Assembly (NCBI GenBank): GCA_029248405.1
Contig: JAQWJJ010000009.1
Span: 50,661 to 114,660, forward strand
DNA: 64,000 nt
Direction of reading: 5' to 3'
Source of the DNA: Flavobacteriaceae bacterium
GTDB taxonomy: Bacteria > Bacteroidota > Bacteroidia > Flavobacteriales > Flavobacteriaceae
Below the pieces are notes generated by a model, which was not told where the DNA came from, did no database searches, and worked only from the letters and a program-made list of their open reading frames with translations. The position numbers and the translations under genes were made by a program. Below, piece after piece: positions 51,898 through 60,931 of the stretch (position 1 is the stretch's first letter; every line of letters begins with the position of its first letter).

Positions 51898-52662
51898 TTA
51901 ACGATTTTTTTCAATCAATTCGTGTGCAAGGCTCAAATAATTATTGGCGCCAGTACTGCTCGCATCGTAACTGATGATGCTTTCTCCAAAACTTGGCGCT
52001 TCCCCCAAACGAACATTACGTTGAATGATGGTATTGAATGCCATTTCATCGAAATGCTTTTTTACCTCTTCCACGACTTGGTTGGAAAGACGCAAACGCG
52101 AATCGTACATGGTCAGAAGCAGGCCTTCAATGTCCAAGTCTTGATTATGGATTTTTTGAACACTTTTAATGGTGTTGAGGAGTTTGCCAAGTCCTTCGAG
52201 TGCAAAATATTCACATTGAATAGGGATCAGAACTGAATGGGCAGCAGTTAATGCGTTTAAGGTGAGCAATCCCAAAGATGGGGCGCAGTCAATCAGTATA
52301 TAGTCATACTGGTTCTCGACCGAGGCCAGCGCTTTTTGCAACATATGTTCACGATCATCTTGGTCAATGAGTTCGATTTCTATGGCCACCAAATCAATGT
52401 GAGAGGGCACCAAATCAACATTAGGGGACTGGGTCGTGATGATGCAGTCTTCTACCGGGGCAGTGTGTTCTAAGAGCTGATAAGTGCCAGTTTGTACTGA
52501 GGTCAGAGCTATGCCCAAACCAGATGTTGCATTGGCTTGGGGATCGGCGTCTATCAGCAGTACCTTTTGTTCAAGGACACCCAGGCAAGCGGCTAGATTG
52601 ACAGCAGTCGTCGTTTTTCCGACTCCACCTTTTTGATTTGCTATAGCAATAATTTTACCCAT
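51898..52662 (-). CDS. parA: Chromosome partitioning ATPase ParA (Soj)
   Basis: A 254-residue Walker-type ATPase that moves chromosome origins with ParB. The N-terminus has the deviant Walker A motif IAIANQKGGVGKTTTAVNLAA. LLIDADPQANATSGLGI and YILIDCAPSLGLLTLNAL follow as Walker A' and B. The length fits the short chromosomal ParA without an N-terminal HTH domain. An inverted repeat lies 57 bases upstream of its start. Confidence 0.97.
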   Translation of the reverse strand: MGKIIAIANQKGGVGKTTTAVNLAACLGVLEQKVLLIDADPQANATSGLGIALTSVQTGTYQLLEHTAPVEDCIITTQSPNVDLVPSHIDLVAIEIELIDQDDREHMLQKALASVENQYDYILIDCAPSLGLLTLNALTAAHSVLIPIQCEYFALEGLGKLLNTIKSVQKIHNQDLDIEGLLLTMYDSRLRLSNQVVEEVKKHFDEMAFNTIIQRNVRLGEAPSFGESIISYDASSTGANNYLSLAHELIEKNR

Positions 52663-52718
52663 TGAACCCCTTGAATTGAAGGTTAAAAATACGATTAATT
52701 ATGGGCATTAGAAATGAT

Positions 52719-52743
52719 ATTTGTTAACACGAAGTAAACAAAT
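52719..52743. promoter_or_regulatory. Inverted repeat upstream of parA, possible operator
   Basis: ATTTGTT (52719-52725) and AACAAAT (52737-52743) surround an 11-base centre containing AC...GT, giving 9 paired positions per side. The core TGTT...CACG...AACA has the elements of a parS site in stretched form but is not canonical. It may be an operator for parAB autoregulation. Confidence 0.4.
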
Positions 52744-52784
52744 TAGGCGTGTTTAAAGGATTGATTGTAGACAGATTAGCCCTT

Positions 52785-53663
52785 TTATTGGCTTTTTTTG
52801 GCCCGAATCATCGCTTCGAGCATGTCCCAAAGTTCTTCGGGGATATCTTCTAATAAATTAAATTGCCCGGCACCTTTGAGCCATTCACCACCATCAATGG
52901 TTATGACTTCACCATTGATGTAAGCAGAAAAATCGGACACGAGGTAGGCCGCGAGGTTCGCGAGCTCTTGGTGTGCCCCAACACGTTGTAAAGGGACTTT
53001 TTTGGCCAAATCAAATTTTTCTTTAAGATCTCCAGGAAGGAGTCGGTCCCAGGCACCCTTTGTTGGAAATGGACCAGGAGCTATCGCATTAAAGCGCATG
53101 CCGTATTTGGCCCACTCAACGGCCAGGGATCGCGTCATGGCCAGAACCCCTGCCTTGGCAGTGGCACTTGGAACAACATAGGCAGAGCCTGTCCACGCGT
53201 AAGTCGTGACGATGTTCAAAACAACTTTCTCTGTTTCCTTTTTAGCGATCCAGTCTTTCCCAAAAGCAAGAGTACAATTTTTTGTGCCCTTCAGAACAAT
53301 GTCGATGATGGTATCAAAAGCATTGGAAGATAAGCGCTCTGTAGGCGAAATAAAATTTCCAGCGGCATTATTGATCAGTATATCGACCTGACCAAAAGCA
53401 TCATTGGCTGCCTTGACTAAAGCCTCTACTTGTTCGTAGTGCCTGACATCGCAGGGCACGGCCAAAATTTTACCGCCCAAGTGGCTCAAGGCGCTTTGAA
53501 CACTATTGAGTTTGTCTTCATTTCTTGAGGTAATCACAACATTGGCACCGAGCTCTAGAAAGTAAGCAGACATGGCTTTTCCCAATCCGCTGCCTCCTCC
53601 GGTAACGACAATTGTTTTTCCTTTAAGGGCATCAGCCTGCATCATTTTTTTTGTATAATCCAT
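52785..53663 (-). CDS. SDR oxidoreductase, 2,4-dienoyl-CoA reductase type
   Basis: A 292-residue Rossmann-fold enzyme. Seen: KTIVVTGGGSGLGKAMSAYFLELGA for NADP(H), VPCDVRHYEQVEAL, ILINNAAGNF, and RFNAIAPGPFPTKGAWDRL. The classical YxxxK is replaced by VVPSATAKAG, with Ser at the Tyr position, a feature of the animal and bacterial dienoyl-CoA reductase branch where another Tyr acts. It probably reduces 2,4-dienoyl-CoA in unsaturated fatty acid breakdown. It follows mutB by 12 bases, placing acyl-CoA chemistry next to methylmalonyl-CoA mutase. Confidence 0.87.
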   Translation of the reverse strand: MDYTKKMMQADALKGKTIVVTGGGSGLGKAMSAYFLELGANVVITSRNEDKLNSVQSALSHLGGKILAVPCDVRHYEQVEALVKAANDAFGQVDILINNAAGNFISPTERLSSNAFDTIIDIVLKGTKNCTLAFGKDWIAKKETEKVVLNIVTTYAWTGSAYVVPSATAKAGVLAMTRSLAVEWAKYGMRFNAIAPGPFPTKGAWDRLLPGDLKEKFDLAKKVPLQRVGAHQELANLAAYLVSDFSAYINGEVITIDGGEWLKGAGQFNLLEDIPEELWDMLEAMIRAKKSQ

Positions 53664-53675
53664 AGGGTTGGTTTT

Positions 53676-55751
53676 TCAGGACGTGGTGTCCATTAATATT
53701 GTGAGCAAATCAATTGCGGCCTGACTCAGTTTGGTCCCAGGTCCATAAATAGCGACAACTCCAGCCTGATACAAGGCCTCGTGATCTTGCTTGGGGACGA
53801 CCCCACCAACAATGACCATGATGTCCTCCCGGCCAAATGCCTTGAGGGCCTGAATGACCTCAGGGACAAGTGTTTTGTGTCCTGCAGCCAACGAGGAAAC
53901 GCCTAAGATATGCACATCGTTTTCCACCGCCTGTTTTGCCGTTTCTGCCGGTGTTTGAAACAAGGGGCCAATATCGACATCAAAGCCAAGATCTGCATAA
54001 CCCGTTGCCACAACTTTGGCACCGCGGTCATGACCATCTTGGCCCATTTTGGCGACAAGTATGCGTGGCCGCCTTCCTTCGAGCTCGGCAAATTCATTGG
54101 CCAACTTTTGGGCTTTTTCGAAATGTGGATCTTGTTTTATTTCTTTTTGATACACGCCGCTAAAGGTTTGAATGGTCGCTTTGTAACGGCCAAAAACCTC
54201 TGCCATTGCCTCGGAGATTTCTCCGAGTGTGGCTCTGTTTTTGGCGGCTTCTATGGCTAAAGCTAATAAATTTCCTTCACCTGATTGCGCTGTTGCAGTC
54301 AAATTTATTAAGCTCTGCTGGACTGCGGCATCATCTCTTTGCTTGCGCAGATTCTTGATTTTTTGGAGTTGTGTTTGTAAGACCATGGCATGATCCACAT
54401 CAAGTGTATGCAGTGGCTCTTCTTCTTCCAAGGGAAATTGATTGACGCCAATGATTTGATCTTGGTTGCTGTCAATTCTGGCTTGCTTTCGCGCTGCAGC
54501 CTCTTCGATACGTAGTTTTGGAATGCCAGCTTCGATGGCCTTGGTCATGCCCCCTAATCCCTCAATTTCTTGAATGATTTCCCAAGCTTTTTCCACCATT
54601 TCTTGAGTCATTTGCTCAACTGCAACACTGCCGCCCCATGGATCGACGGTCCTTGTGACCTGTGTTTCGTGTTGCAAATAGAGTTGCGTGTTGCGCGCAA
54701 TGCGTGCCGAGAAATCAGTAGGCAAAGCAATCGCTTCATCTAAAGCGTTGGTATGCAAAGATTGAGTACCGCCACTTACAGCGGCCAAAGCTTCGACACA
54801 AGTCCGGGTGATATTGTTGAATGGGTCTTGGGCGGTCAAACTCCAACCGCTGGTCTGACAATGGGTCCTTAAAGCCATTGATTTGGGATTTTTTGGATCA
54901 AATGATTGGACAATTTTGGCCCAAAGCAGTCGACCAGCTCTTAGTTTGGCAATTTCCTTGAAATGTTCCATGCCAATGGCCCAAAAGAACGAGAGTCTCG
55001 GGGCAAAATCGTCAATTTTGAGTCCAGCAGCAATTCCTGTCCGCAGATATTCCAGGCCATCTGCTAAGGTGTAGGCCAACTCCAGTTCTGGTGTCGCTCC
55101 CGCTTCTTGCATGTGATAACCGGAAATGGAAATAGAATTGAATTGAGGCATTTGGGCACTCGTGAATTTGAAAATATCACTGATCATGCGCATCGAAGCC
55201 GCTGGAGGAAAGATATAAGTGTTGCGCACCATAAATTCCTTAAGGATGTCATTTTGTATGGTCCCAGCAAGTGCACTTAAGGCGACGCCTTGCTCCATAG
55301 CCGCAACGATATAAAAAGCCATTATGGGGATCACCGCGCCATTCATGGTCATCGAAACACTCATTTTGTCCAAAGGTATTTGGTCAAATAAGATTTTCAT
55401 ATCCTCGACACTGTCTATGGCCACACCGGCCATTCCGACATCTCCCCGAACTCGAGGATGGTCACTGTCATAACCTCTATGGGTTGGCAGATCAAAGGCA
55501 ACAGATAAACCTTTCTGTCCACCAGCCAAATTTTTGCGGTAAAAGGCATTGCTTTCTTCTGCCGTAGAATATCCCGCGTATTGCCTGATGGTCCAAGGTC
55601 TTTGAACGTACATACTGGCATAAGGGCCACGCAAATAGGGGGGCTTGCCGGCGCCAAAATGCGCCAGGCCAATAGTTCCTTTATCTTCGGACAGCCCTTC
55701 ATTTGTTTTGGGGGCGCCTAAGTGCATATTTTTGAGGTCGTGTCGATGCAT
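53676..55751 (-). CDS. mutB: Methylmalonyl-CoA mutase, large (cobalamin-binding) subunit
   Basis: Interconverts methylmalonyl-CoA and succinyl-CoA. The 691-residue protein starts with a TIM barrel for acyl-CoA ([21 protein letters not shown] and [16 protein letters not shown] with the substrate-contacting Tyr) and ends with a B12 domain: [27 protein letters not shown], where Asp572-x-His574-x2-Gly holds the lower axial ligand His, then VSSLAAGH and [11 protein letters not shown]. Expected adenosylcobalamin dependence follows. It is the fifth gene of the unit udk, ftsB-like, mutA, lipoprotein, mutB, SDR. Confidence 0.97.
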   Translation of the reverse strand: MHRHDLKNMHLGAPKTNEGLSEDKGTIGLAHFGAGKPPYLRGPYASMYVQRPWTIRQYAGYSTAEESNAFYRKNLAGGQKGLSVAFDLPTHRGYDSDHPRVRGDVGMAGVAIDSVEDMKILFDQIPLDKMSVSMTMNGAVIPIMAFYIVAAMEQGVALSALAGTIQNDILKEFMVRNTYIFPPAASMRMISDIFKFTSAQMPQFNSISISGYHMQEAGATPELELAYTLADGLEYLRTGIAAGLKIDDFAPRLSFFWAIGMEHFKEIAKLRAGRLLWAKIVQSFDPKNPKSMALRTHCQTSGWSLTAQDPFNNITRTCVEALAAVSGGTQSLHTNALDEAIALPTDFSARIARNTQLYLQHETQVTRTVDPWGGSVAVEQMTQEMVEKAWEIIQEIEGLGGMTKAIEAGIPKLRIEEAAARKQARIDSNQDQIIGVNQFPLEEEEPLHTLDVDHAMVLQTQLQKIKNLRKQRDDAAVQQSLINLTATAQSGEGNLLALAIEAAKNRATLGEISEAMAEVFGRYKATIQTFSGVYQKEIKQDPHFEKAQKLANEFAELEGRRPRILVAKMGQDGHDRGAKVVATGYADLGFDVDIGPLFQTPAETAKQAVENDVHILGVSSLAAGHKTLVPEVIQALKAFGREDIMVIVGGVVPKQDHEALYQAGVVAIYGPGTKLSQAAIDLLTILMDTTS

Positions 55752-55754
55752 GGC

Positions 55755-56342
55755 TTATCTCGAGGTCTTATTGCGTAAGGGCTGGTAATAGGCGTCTAAG
55801 GCCATATACATGGCCAAATAGGGATCGGAAATGATTTGCTGAAAATTCACGCGCATGGTCTCGGCAATCAGCTCTGGACTCAATGATCCAGTAGCACTGA
55901 GGTTTTGAAGCGGCACGCGAAGTTCATCTGCCTTGATATTTTCGAGCAGACACACCAAATAAGGGTGGTCATAATTGATTTTGTATTGGTCATCAGTAAT
56001 GACCCAAAGATCTTTCTCCTGAATCAATGCGGCCAAAATTTCTTGGGAATGTGTCGAAGCGATGTCATAATAAGCTGCAGTACCCGAGAATCCATAAAAA
56101 ACAAATTGGGCATAAGCTTCAATATAATAACTCTTCGATCCCTTTTGGTGATCCGTGTATTGATTGTAGTACCTTCCGATGTCCTCTTGAAAACTATATA
56201 TCGCTTCATGCATCAATTCTTGATCCAAATCTTGGCAGGTCACTTGTTGCGGTAAATCCTGATATTGATAAGTGATGCCAGGCTGACAGCCGCTCAACAT
56301 GAGCGCAAACAAAAGGTAAAAAAGAAAATTAAGCCGTTTCAT
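55755..56342 (-). CDS. Lipoprotein of unknown function inside the mutA-mutB operon
   Basis: A 195-residue protein I do not recognise. It has a lipoprotein signal with LMLSGC (Cys19) and then an alpha-helical, Tyr- and Gln-rich body (YSFQEDIGRYYNQYTDHQKGSKSYYIEAYAQFVFYGFSG). No catalytic motif is seen. It sits between the two mutase subunits; its start overlaps the mutA stop by 14 bases and its end is 3 bases before mutB, so it is transcribed and probably translated with both. Exported location makes a direct role in the cytosolic mutase unlikely. Confidence 0.7.
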   Translation of the reverse strand: MKRLNFLFYLLFALMLSGCQPGITYQYQDLPQQVTCQDLDQELMHEAIYSFQEDIGRYYNQYTDHQKGSKSYYIEAYAQFVFYGFSGTAAYYDIASTHSQEILAALIQEKDLWVITDDQYKINYDHPYLVCLLENIKADELRVPLQNLSATGSLSPELIAETMRVNFQQIISDPYLAMYMALDAYYQPLRNKTSR

Positions 56343-57717
56343 TATTGTATCTGTTTTGTTCTATTTCTGTGGCAAGCCTGCGTTCTAAAATAGGCTCAAT
56401 TAGTGTTTTTCTTGGGTTTTTCTTGTCGAAGGGAAATAATTCGAGCTGGTCTTGCATCCTCTGGCCCTGATCGACAAATGCATTAATGCCCAGCATGGTG
56501 TGCACATTGGCATGGAGGTCCTGGTTGGCTTTTGCATGACTCTCGCGAATTTTCTTTTGAATCTGCCCAGATTTGAGCTGCCTCAAAAACCCACCACTCG
56601 CCTCAATATCCTTTAAAAGCACCAGTGCTTTTTCGGCAAGATCTGCAGTCAAACTTTCAATATAATAAGCGCCCTGCGCCATGTCTTGCCCCAGTTCGCG
56701 AAAGCTCTCCCGTTCTAATATCAAGAGTTGATTCCGGCTCAAGCGCTGCGAAAAGGCATGACTTTTTTTATACAATTCGTCATAAGGAAAATTACAAAGA
56801 CTGTTGGCACCGCCTAATATTCCGCTCATCAACTCAGTGGTATGACGCAGTAAATTATTGTTATAATCATAAATGGTACTGTAACGTTTGCTCGGCATGG
56901 CCAAAACATGACAGCTTATTTTGAGGTTTATGGTTTTGCCTAAGCGATTCACCAAGAGTCTCAAGGCGCGCATTTTTGCTATTTCAAAGAAGTAATTTGT
57001 CCCGAGACTGACCATAAATGTCACTCGAAGTTGACCTGTTTTCTTGCCGTTCGACTGGAGGCAATGAATGGCCTCATGAAGGTGGGCGAGTGCATACCCC
57101 AATTGTTGCGTGATGGTTGCTCCAGCATTTTGGTACAAATCCATATGCACACCTAAGATTTGTGCTTCTGGCTCAAAATCATTAATCAGGTCACCCAAGA
57201 TCTGATGATCAGCGGCACAATTGGTATGCCACACACCTGTATGTGCCAAGTGATAAAGAGGGTCTATATTGTGGTGGAGCGTTGCTTTTGCCTTTTGGAA
57301 AAAGGCCTCTGACTTCTTGCTGAAAACGGGATCTAAAAATGATGTTCTTAAATAAATTCTGGTCTGCGACAAATCTATTTCGCCAAATACTTTGGCACAA
57401 TCAAAGGGACTGTTTGCTTGAATGTAGAGTCCTTTTGCGCCTTGCTCTAACGCTGTTTTGACCAGGTGTCGGGCCACTGCAGGATCATCGACAAATACAG
57501 CGACAATAGTTTGCCAATTGCGGGGCATATTGGGGATCACATAGCCCTGATGTTTTTGCGATGAGGCGCTGTAGAATGGCTTGACAGCAATGCCTTCAGG
57601 GCTCTCCCAAATAAGAGTGTCATTATAATCTTTACCTCCAAGCTCCATTTGGATGTGCTGCTTCCATTGTTTGTCCCCTAAGGCATCGAAGGTGCTAAAG
57701 TCTAGTGGGTCGCTCAT
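56329..57717 (-). CDS. mutA: Methylmalonyl-CoA mutase, small subunit
   Basis: A 462-residue protein with only the TIM-barrel half of methylmalonyl-CoA mutase, no B12-binding domain, matching the small non-catalytic subunit of the heterodimeric enzyme. DTLIWESPEGIAVKPFYS is the family start, and NLKISCHVLAMPSKRYSTIYDYNNNLLRHTTELMSGILGGANSLCNFPYDELY matches the barrel's later strands. It overlaps ftsB by 4 bases and is separated from mutB by a lipoprotein gene, unlike the usual direct mutA-mutB order. Confidence 0.92.
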   Translation of the reverse strand: MSDPLDFSTFDALGDKQWKQHIQMELGGKDYNDTLIWESPEGIAVKPFYSASSQKHQGYVIPNMPRNWQTIVAVFVDDPAVARHLVKTALEQGAKGLYIQANSPFDCAKVFGEIDLSQTRIYLRTSFLDPVFSKKSEAFFQKAKATLHHNIDPLYHLAHTGVWHTNCAADHQILGDLINDFEPEAQILGVHMDLYQNAGATITQQLGYALAHLHEAIHCLQSNGKKTGQLRVTFMVSLGTNYFFEIAKMRALRLLVNRLGKTINLKISCHVLAMPSKRYSTIYDYNNNLLRHTTELMSGILGGANSLCNFPYDELYKKSHAFSQRLSRNQLLILERESFRELGQDMAQGAYYIESLTADLAEKALVLLKDIEASGGFLRQLKSGQIQKKIRESHAKANQDLHANVHTMLGINAFVDQGQRMQDQLELFPFDKKNPRKTLIEPILERRLATEIEQNRYNNETA

Positions 57718-58043
57718 TTTTTATCTTGGGCATTAGTGCTGTCCTGATGGTCTATAATATAGATGGTTTCATTCTCTTTTTTCAGATAATACTTTGATCT
57801 GGCGTATTTTTCCATCTCTGTGGTGTCTGACATTTGTTCTATAAATGCCTTGTCCTTGGCAATATCTTCTTGATATTGGCTTTTGCGCTGTTCTAAGACG
57901 TCGATCTCGTCATTCAGCTCCTTATGAATGCTATAGGAATTCGTGTCGAAAAAAAACATCCATATCACAAAGGCTAGCGTGATCAAGACGTACCGATTGC
58001 TGAGGAATTTGAGCCAGGGATTTGCAGATGTTTTTCTGGTCAT
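57714..58043 (-). CDS. Septum formation initiator, FtsB/DivIC family
   Basis: A 109-residue bitopic membrane protein: short cytoplasmic N-terminus, one membrane segment (RYVLITLAFVIWMFFFD, about 17-33), then a coiled coil (IHKELNDEIDVLEQRKSQYQEDIAKDKAFIEQM) and the MEKYARSKYYLKKENETIYII segment typical of FtsB/DivIC. It belongs to the divisome. It overlaps udk and mutA by 4 bases on each side, so its expression is tied to both. Confidence 0.87.
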   Translation of the reverse strand: MTRKTSANPWLKFLSNRYVLITLAFVIWMFFFDTNSYSIHKELNDEIDVLEQRKSQYQEDIAKDKAFIEQMSDTTEMEKYARSKYYLKKENETIYIIDHQDSTNAQDKK

Positions 58044-58660
58044 TTTTTGACTTTATTGAGTTCTTGAGCGATAAAGGCGGTCAACACAGAGACAGAAGCT
58101 CCATTATGTCTGTGGGTGGGCACTACAAGATCTGCATGAATCTTAGAGGGTGCGATGAATTGATCGTGCATGGGTTTTAAAGTATCTTGATAACGCTGTA
58201 CGACTTCTTCTAGGTCTCGACCCCGTTCTTCCAAATCTCGCGCCATACGCCGGATCAGTCGCTGATCGTCAGGAGCGTCAACAAATATTTTGAGGTCCAT
58301 TAGCGCCCTTAATTTTGTTTGTGTGAAAATCAAAATCCCCTCTAATATCAGGACGTCTGGCGCTTTAGTGGGTTGCGTTTGTTCAATCCGGTTGTGGATT
58401 TTGAAATCATAAACAGGTTGCTCTATTGTCTGTCCACTTTTTAAGGATTCCAGGTGCGCTATGAGCAAATCAAAATCGATTGCCTCAGGGTGGTCATAGT
58501 TGATGGCACATCGCTCTTCGAAATTCAAAACACTATTGTCTTTATAATAGTTATCCTGAGCCATTAACCCTATAGATTCATCAGGAAAATGAGTCATGAG
58601 GTTCTTGACCAAGGTTGTTTTTCCGCTTCCAGTGCCACCAGAAATTCCAATAATCAGCAT
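58040..58660 (-). CDS. udk: Uridine kinase
   Basis: Phosphorylates uridine and cytidine with ATP. The 206-residue P-loop kinase has IIGISGGTGSGKTTLVKNLM (Walker A), the LNFEERCAINYDHPEAIDFDLLIAHLESLKSGQTIEQPVYDFKIHNR region with the catalytic YDHP segment, and LILEGILIF. MARDLEERGRDLEEVVQRYQDTLKPMHDQFIAPSK is the standard C-terminus. It heads the udk-ftsB-mutA unit. Confidence 0.95.
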   Translation of the reverse strand: MLIIGISGGTGSGKTTLVKNLMTHFPDESIGLMAQDNYYKDNSVLNFEERCAINYDHPEAIDFDLLIAHLESLKSGQTIEQPVYDFKIHNRIEQTQPTKAPDVLILEGILIFTQTKLRALMDLKIFVDAPDDQRLIRRMARDLEERGRDLEEVVQRYQDTLKPMHDQFIAPSKIHADLVVPTHRHNGASVSVLTAFIAQELNKVKK

Positions 58661-58783
58661 GCTGTGTTTTTTACAAATATAAGCATTTAATGCCTGTATC
58701 TTTGGCCTTGGTAGGGGCAGAGTTGCTGCTAAAATAAGTCACGCAAAACACCAGTGATAACGGGATTAATTGAAGTGATAATT

Positions 58784-59923
58784 TCAATTACTGTTGGGCA
58801 ATAATTTCACGATACCTTCACCTTCCAAAGCAATATATACAAGCCCGTCGGGTCCTGTTTTCACATTGCGCACGCGCCCTATGTTTTCTGCAATTTTTTC
58901 ACGCCCAATAATGGTATTGCCTTCTAGACGTAATAACTCCACATAAGCAAATTTTAGTGAGCCGACCAACAGCTGATTTTTCCAATTGGGATAACGATCT
59001 CCAGTCACAAATGTCATCCCGCAGGGGGCAATTGACGGTACCCAATAATATTGAGGTTGGGACATGCCTTCTTGGGTTGTTTTGTCGGTAATGGGTGTGC
59101 CGCTGTAATTGATGCCATAGGTAATGATCGGCCACCCATAATTCGCGCCGGATTTGATCAAGTTAATCTCATCTCCACCTTTTGGACCATGTTCATGGGA
59201 CCAAATTTCGCCTGTTTCTGGATGCCTGGCCAGACCCTGTGGATTCCGGTGTCCGTAGGAGTAAATGGCTCGTCTGGTGTTTTCTTGTTCGGCAAATGGA
59301 TTATCTTTTGGAATGGTACCATCGTCATTAAGGCGGTAGATTTTGCCTCCATCTTTGCTCAGATCTTGAGGGAGTTCATCGCGATGAAAACGATCGCCTA
59401 CAGAGAAAAACACATGTCCCTTTTGATCAAAAGCAATGCGTGAACCAAAATGTTGTCCCTCAAGATAGTCGGGTGATGCTTTATAAAGTGTCTCTATAGA
59501 GACCAATGCATCGTCTAATAATTTGGCCCGTACCAAAGCAGTATTGCCCATTTCAGCATTTTCACCAGAGGTGCTGAGGGTGAAGTAAATCCAACCATTT
59601 TCGGCATAATTTGGGTGCACAGCAATATCCAAAAGTCCACCTTGCCCCCAATTGAATATTTCAGGAGTGTTTTTGATCTCTATTTTCCGCTCACCTTTAA
59701 AATGGATCAGCCGACCGTCTTTTTCCGTAATCAAAAGGCTCTGGTCTGGCAGCCAGTCCATGCCCCATGGATTTTGCAAATCCGAAACAACAGTTTCTAT
59801 GGTGTATGGCCGGTCATTGGGAATCTTTAGAGGGATGTCGTCTTGGGCATTAGGATGCTGGCAAGCCCATAAACTCATCACAAAAACAAGCAAGAGGACT
59901 TTAAAAAATAAAGACGGCTTCAT
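58784..59923 (-). CDS. PQQ-dependent sugar dehydrogenase (soluble glucose dehydrogenase-like) lipoprotein
   Basis: A 379-residue exported protein with a lipoprotein signal (SLWAC, Cys near residue 21) and a six-bladed beta-propeller of the GSDH family: LQNPWGMDWLPDQSLLITEKDGRL, GLLDIAVHPNYAENGWIYFTLS, SRIAFDQKGHVFFSVGDR, YSYGHRNPQGLARHPETGEIWSHEHGPKGGDEINLI and YIALEGEGIVKLL. It oxidises aldose sugars with PQQ if the cofactor is available. The start is the ATG at 59923; a longer frame to 59983 would run into the promoter of tRNA-Pro. The gene points away from the tRNA. Confidence 0.9.
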   Translation of the reverse strand: MKPSLFFKVLLLVFVMSLWACQHPNAQDDIPLKIPNDRPYTIETVVSDLQNPWGMDWLPDQSLLITEKDGRLIHFKGERKIEIKNTPEIFNWGQGGLLDIAVHPNYAENGWIYFTLSTSGENAEMGNTALVRAKLLDDALVSIETLYKASPDYLEGQHFGSRIAFDQKGHVFFSVGDRFHRDELPQDLSKDGGKIYRLNDDGTIPKDNPFAEQENTRRAIYSYGHRNPQGLARHPETGEIWSHEHGPKGGDEINLIKSGANYGWPIITYGINYSGTPITDKTTQEGMSQPQYYWVPSIAPCGMTFVTGDRYPNWKNQLLVGSLKFAYVELLRLEGNTIIGREKIAENIGRVRNVKTGPDGLVYIALEGEGIVKLLPNSN

Positions 59924-59945
59924 ATGGTAAAAGGTATGAAAAATG

Positions 59946-59975
59946 TTTGAAAAAAAAATAAAAGAAATATCTTTG
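59946..59975 (+). promoter_or_regulatory. Bacteroidota promoter for tRNA-Pro
   Basis: TTTG at 59946-59949 and TATCTTTG at 59968-59975 with 18 bases between them, an exact match to both boxes. The mature tRNA begins 13 bases after the -7 box, leaving a 5' leader of about 6-8 bases for RNase P. Confidence 0.75.
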
Positions 59976-59988
59976 CCGACCACACATT

Positions 59989-60062
59989 CGGGATGTGGCG
60001 CAGTCTGGTAGCGTACACGCCTGGGGGGCGTGGGGTCGCAGGTTCAAATCCTGTCATCCCGA
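59989..60062 (+). tRNA. tRNA-Pro (anticodon GGG)
   Basis: A complete 74-nucleotide cloverleaf. Acceptor stem CGGGATG/CATCCCG, D arm with AGTCTGGTA, anticodon stem CACGC/GCGTG around loop CTGGGGG (anticodon GGG, with T33), T arm GCAGG/CCTGT with TTCAAAT, and discriminator A. The CCA end is not encoded. The genes beyond it differ in composition from those before it, which makes this tRNA a candidate integration site. Confidence 0.97.
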
Positions 60063-60085
60063 CGAACCGCCATTTTGGCAATATC

Positions 60086-60119
60086 AAAACCCTGATAAAC
60101 GTATGATTATCAGGGTTTT
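60086..60119. terminator. Terminator after tRNA-Pro
   Basis: A 13-bp perfect stem (AAAACCCTGATAA / TTATCAGGGTTTT) with an 8-base loop followed by T residues. It lies between the tRNA and the 3' end of the convergent LamG-like gene and, because of the A run on the other side, may stop both. Confidence 0.87.
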
Positions 60120-60164
60120 TCATTTTCTTTGCATACATATGATATCGTTTGGCTTTCCCACATA

Positions 60165-60869
60165 CTATTCTATTTTGGTAATTTTCAAATCTTTGAAATA
60201 GCCCTCCGTAGCAATGTCTACCCAAAGTCCAATACTACCAGATTTGGCATCTCCTTTCATTTCGTTCACTATGAAAGATGGATACTCTTGGTCGTTCAGA
60301 TACAATTTGGCTACTTTTTCTTTGAATTCAACGCGCATGGTAATCCATTCGTCCAATCCAACATCGGCATAGGTTTCATACTGTCCGCCATATTCGGGAT
60401 TGCGTAATTTGTCAAATTTATAGTCGGGATATGCATAATATTGCACAGTATGATTTCTGGCAGATTGATTTTCTGACCGTCCGGCATTTGGTCTAAGATA
60501 AATGGATTCGTATGAAGTATCATCTTCATTGGCTCTAAATGCAACACCAATAAAACCTTGTGCTCCTTTAAATGGTGTTGGAGTTTGAATTCGGCTTAAC
60601 ATTTTAACCTCAAAGACACCATTTTCGATGTTCAGATTTTTTACTTTGACATAAGTTGGTTCGTCAACAGTATTTGCTAAATTTTTCAGGTCAAAAGGCA
60701 AAGCCTTTAAATCTCGCTCAATTTTTAGTACCTCTTCTCCGTCTAATTGAACAATAGAAGCATTTACCGCTGAAATTTCAAATTCTCTTCCTTGCCATTC
60801 AATAGTTTGGGCAACAGAATTTACTATGCTTGATAGACCTAATAAGGCAGTTAAAATAATTTTTTTCAT
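60165..60869 (-). CDS. Secreted concanavalin A-like (LamG/DUF1080-type) protein
   Basis: A 234-residue protein with a Sec signal peptide (cleavage near VNSVAQ, residue 21). The mature part is a single beta-sandwich of the laminin G / 3-keto-disaccharide hydrolase type: NGVFEVKMLSRIQ, GFIGVAFRANEDDTSYESIYLRPNAGR, WITMRVEFKEKVAKLYLNDQE and SGSIGLWVDIATEGYFKDLKI. There is no T9SS tail. It may bind carbohydrate or act on it; no catalytic site can be named. The base composition is A/T-richer than the genes left of the tRNA. Confidence 0.75.
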   Translation of the reverse strand: MKKIILTALLGLSSIVNSVAQTIEWQGREFEISAVNASIVQLDGEEVLKIERDLKALPFDLKNLANTVDEPTYVKVKNLNIENGVFEVKMLSRIQTPTPFKGAQGFIGVAFRANEDDTSYESIYLRPNAGRSENQSARNHTVQYYAYPDYKFDKLRNPEYGGQYETYADVGLDEWITMRVEFKEKVAKLYLNDQEYPSFIVNEMKGDAKSGSIGLWVDIATEGYFKDLKITKIE

Positions 60870-60931
60870 ATGTGCTTATGTTATTTCAAAATTTTCGTTT
60901 TTTCTGCTTGCCGCTACCTAATATAGATGGT

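Noticed and set aside
59920..60225. Minus-strand frame spanning tRNA-Pro
   Set aside because: Runs through the tRNA, its promoter and terminator; a chance open frame.
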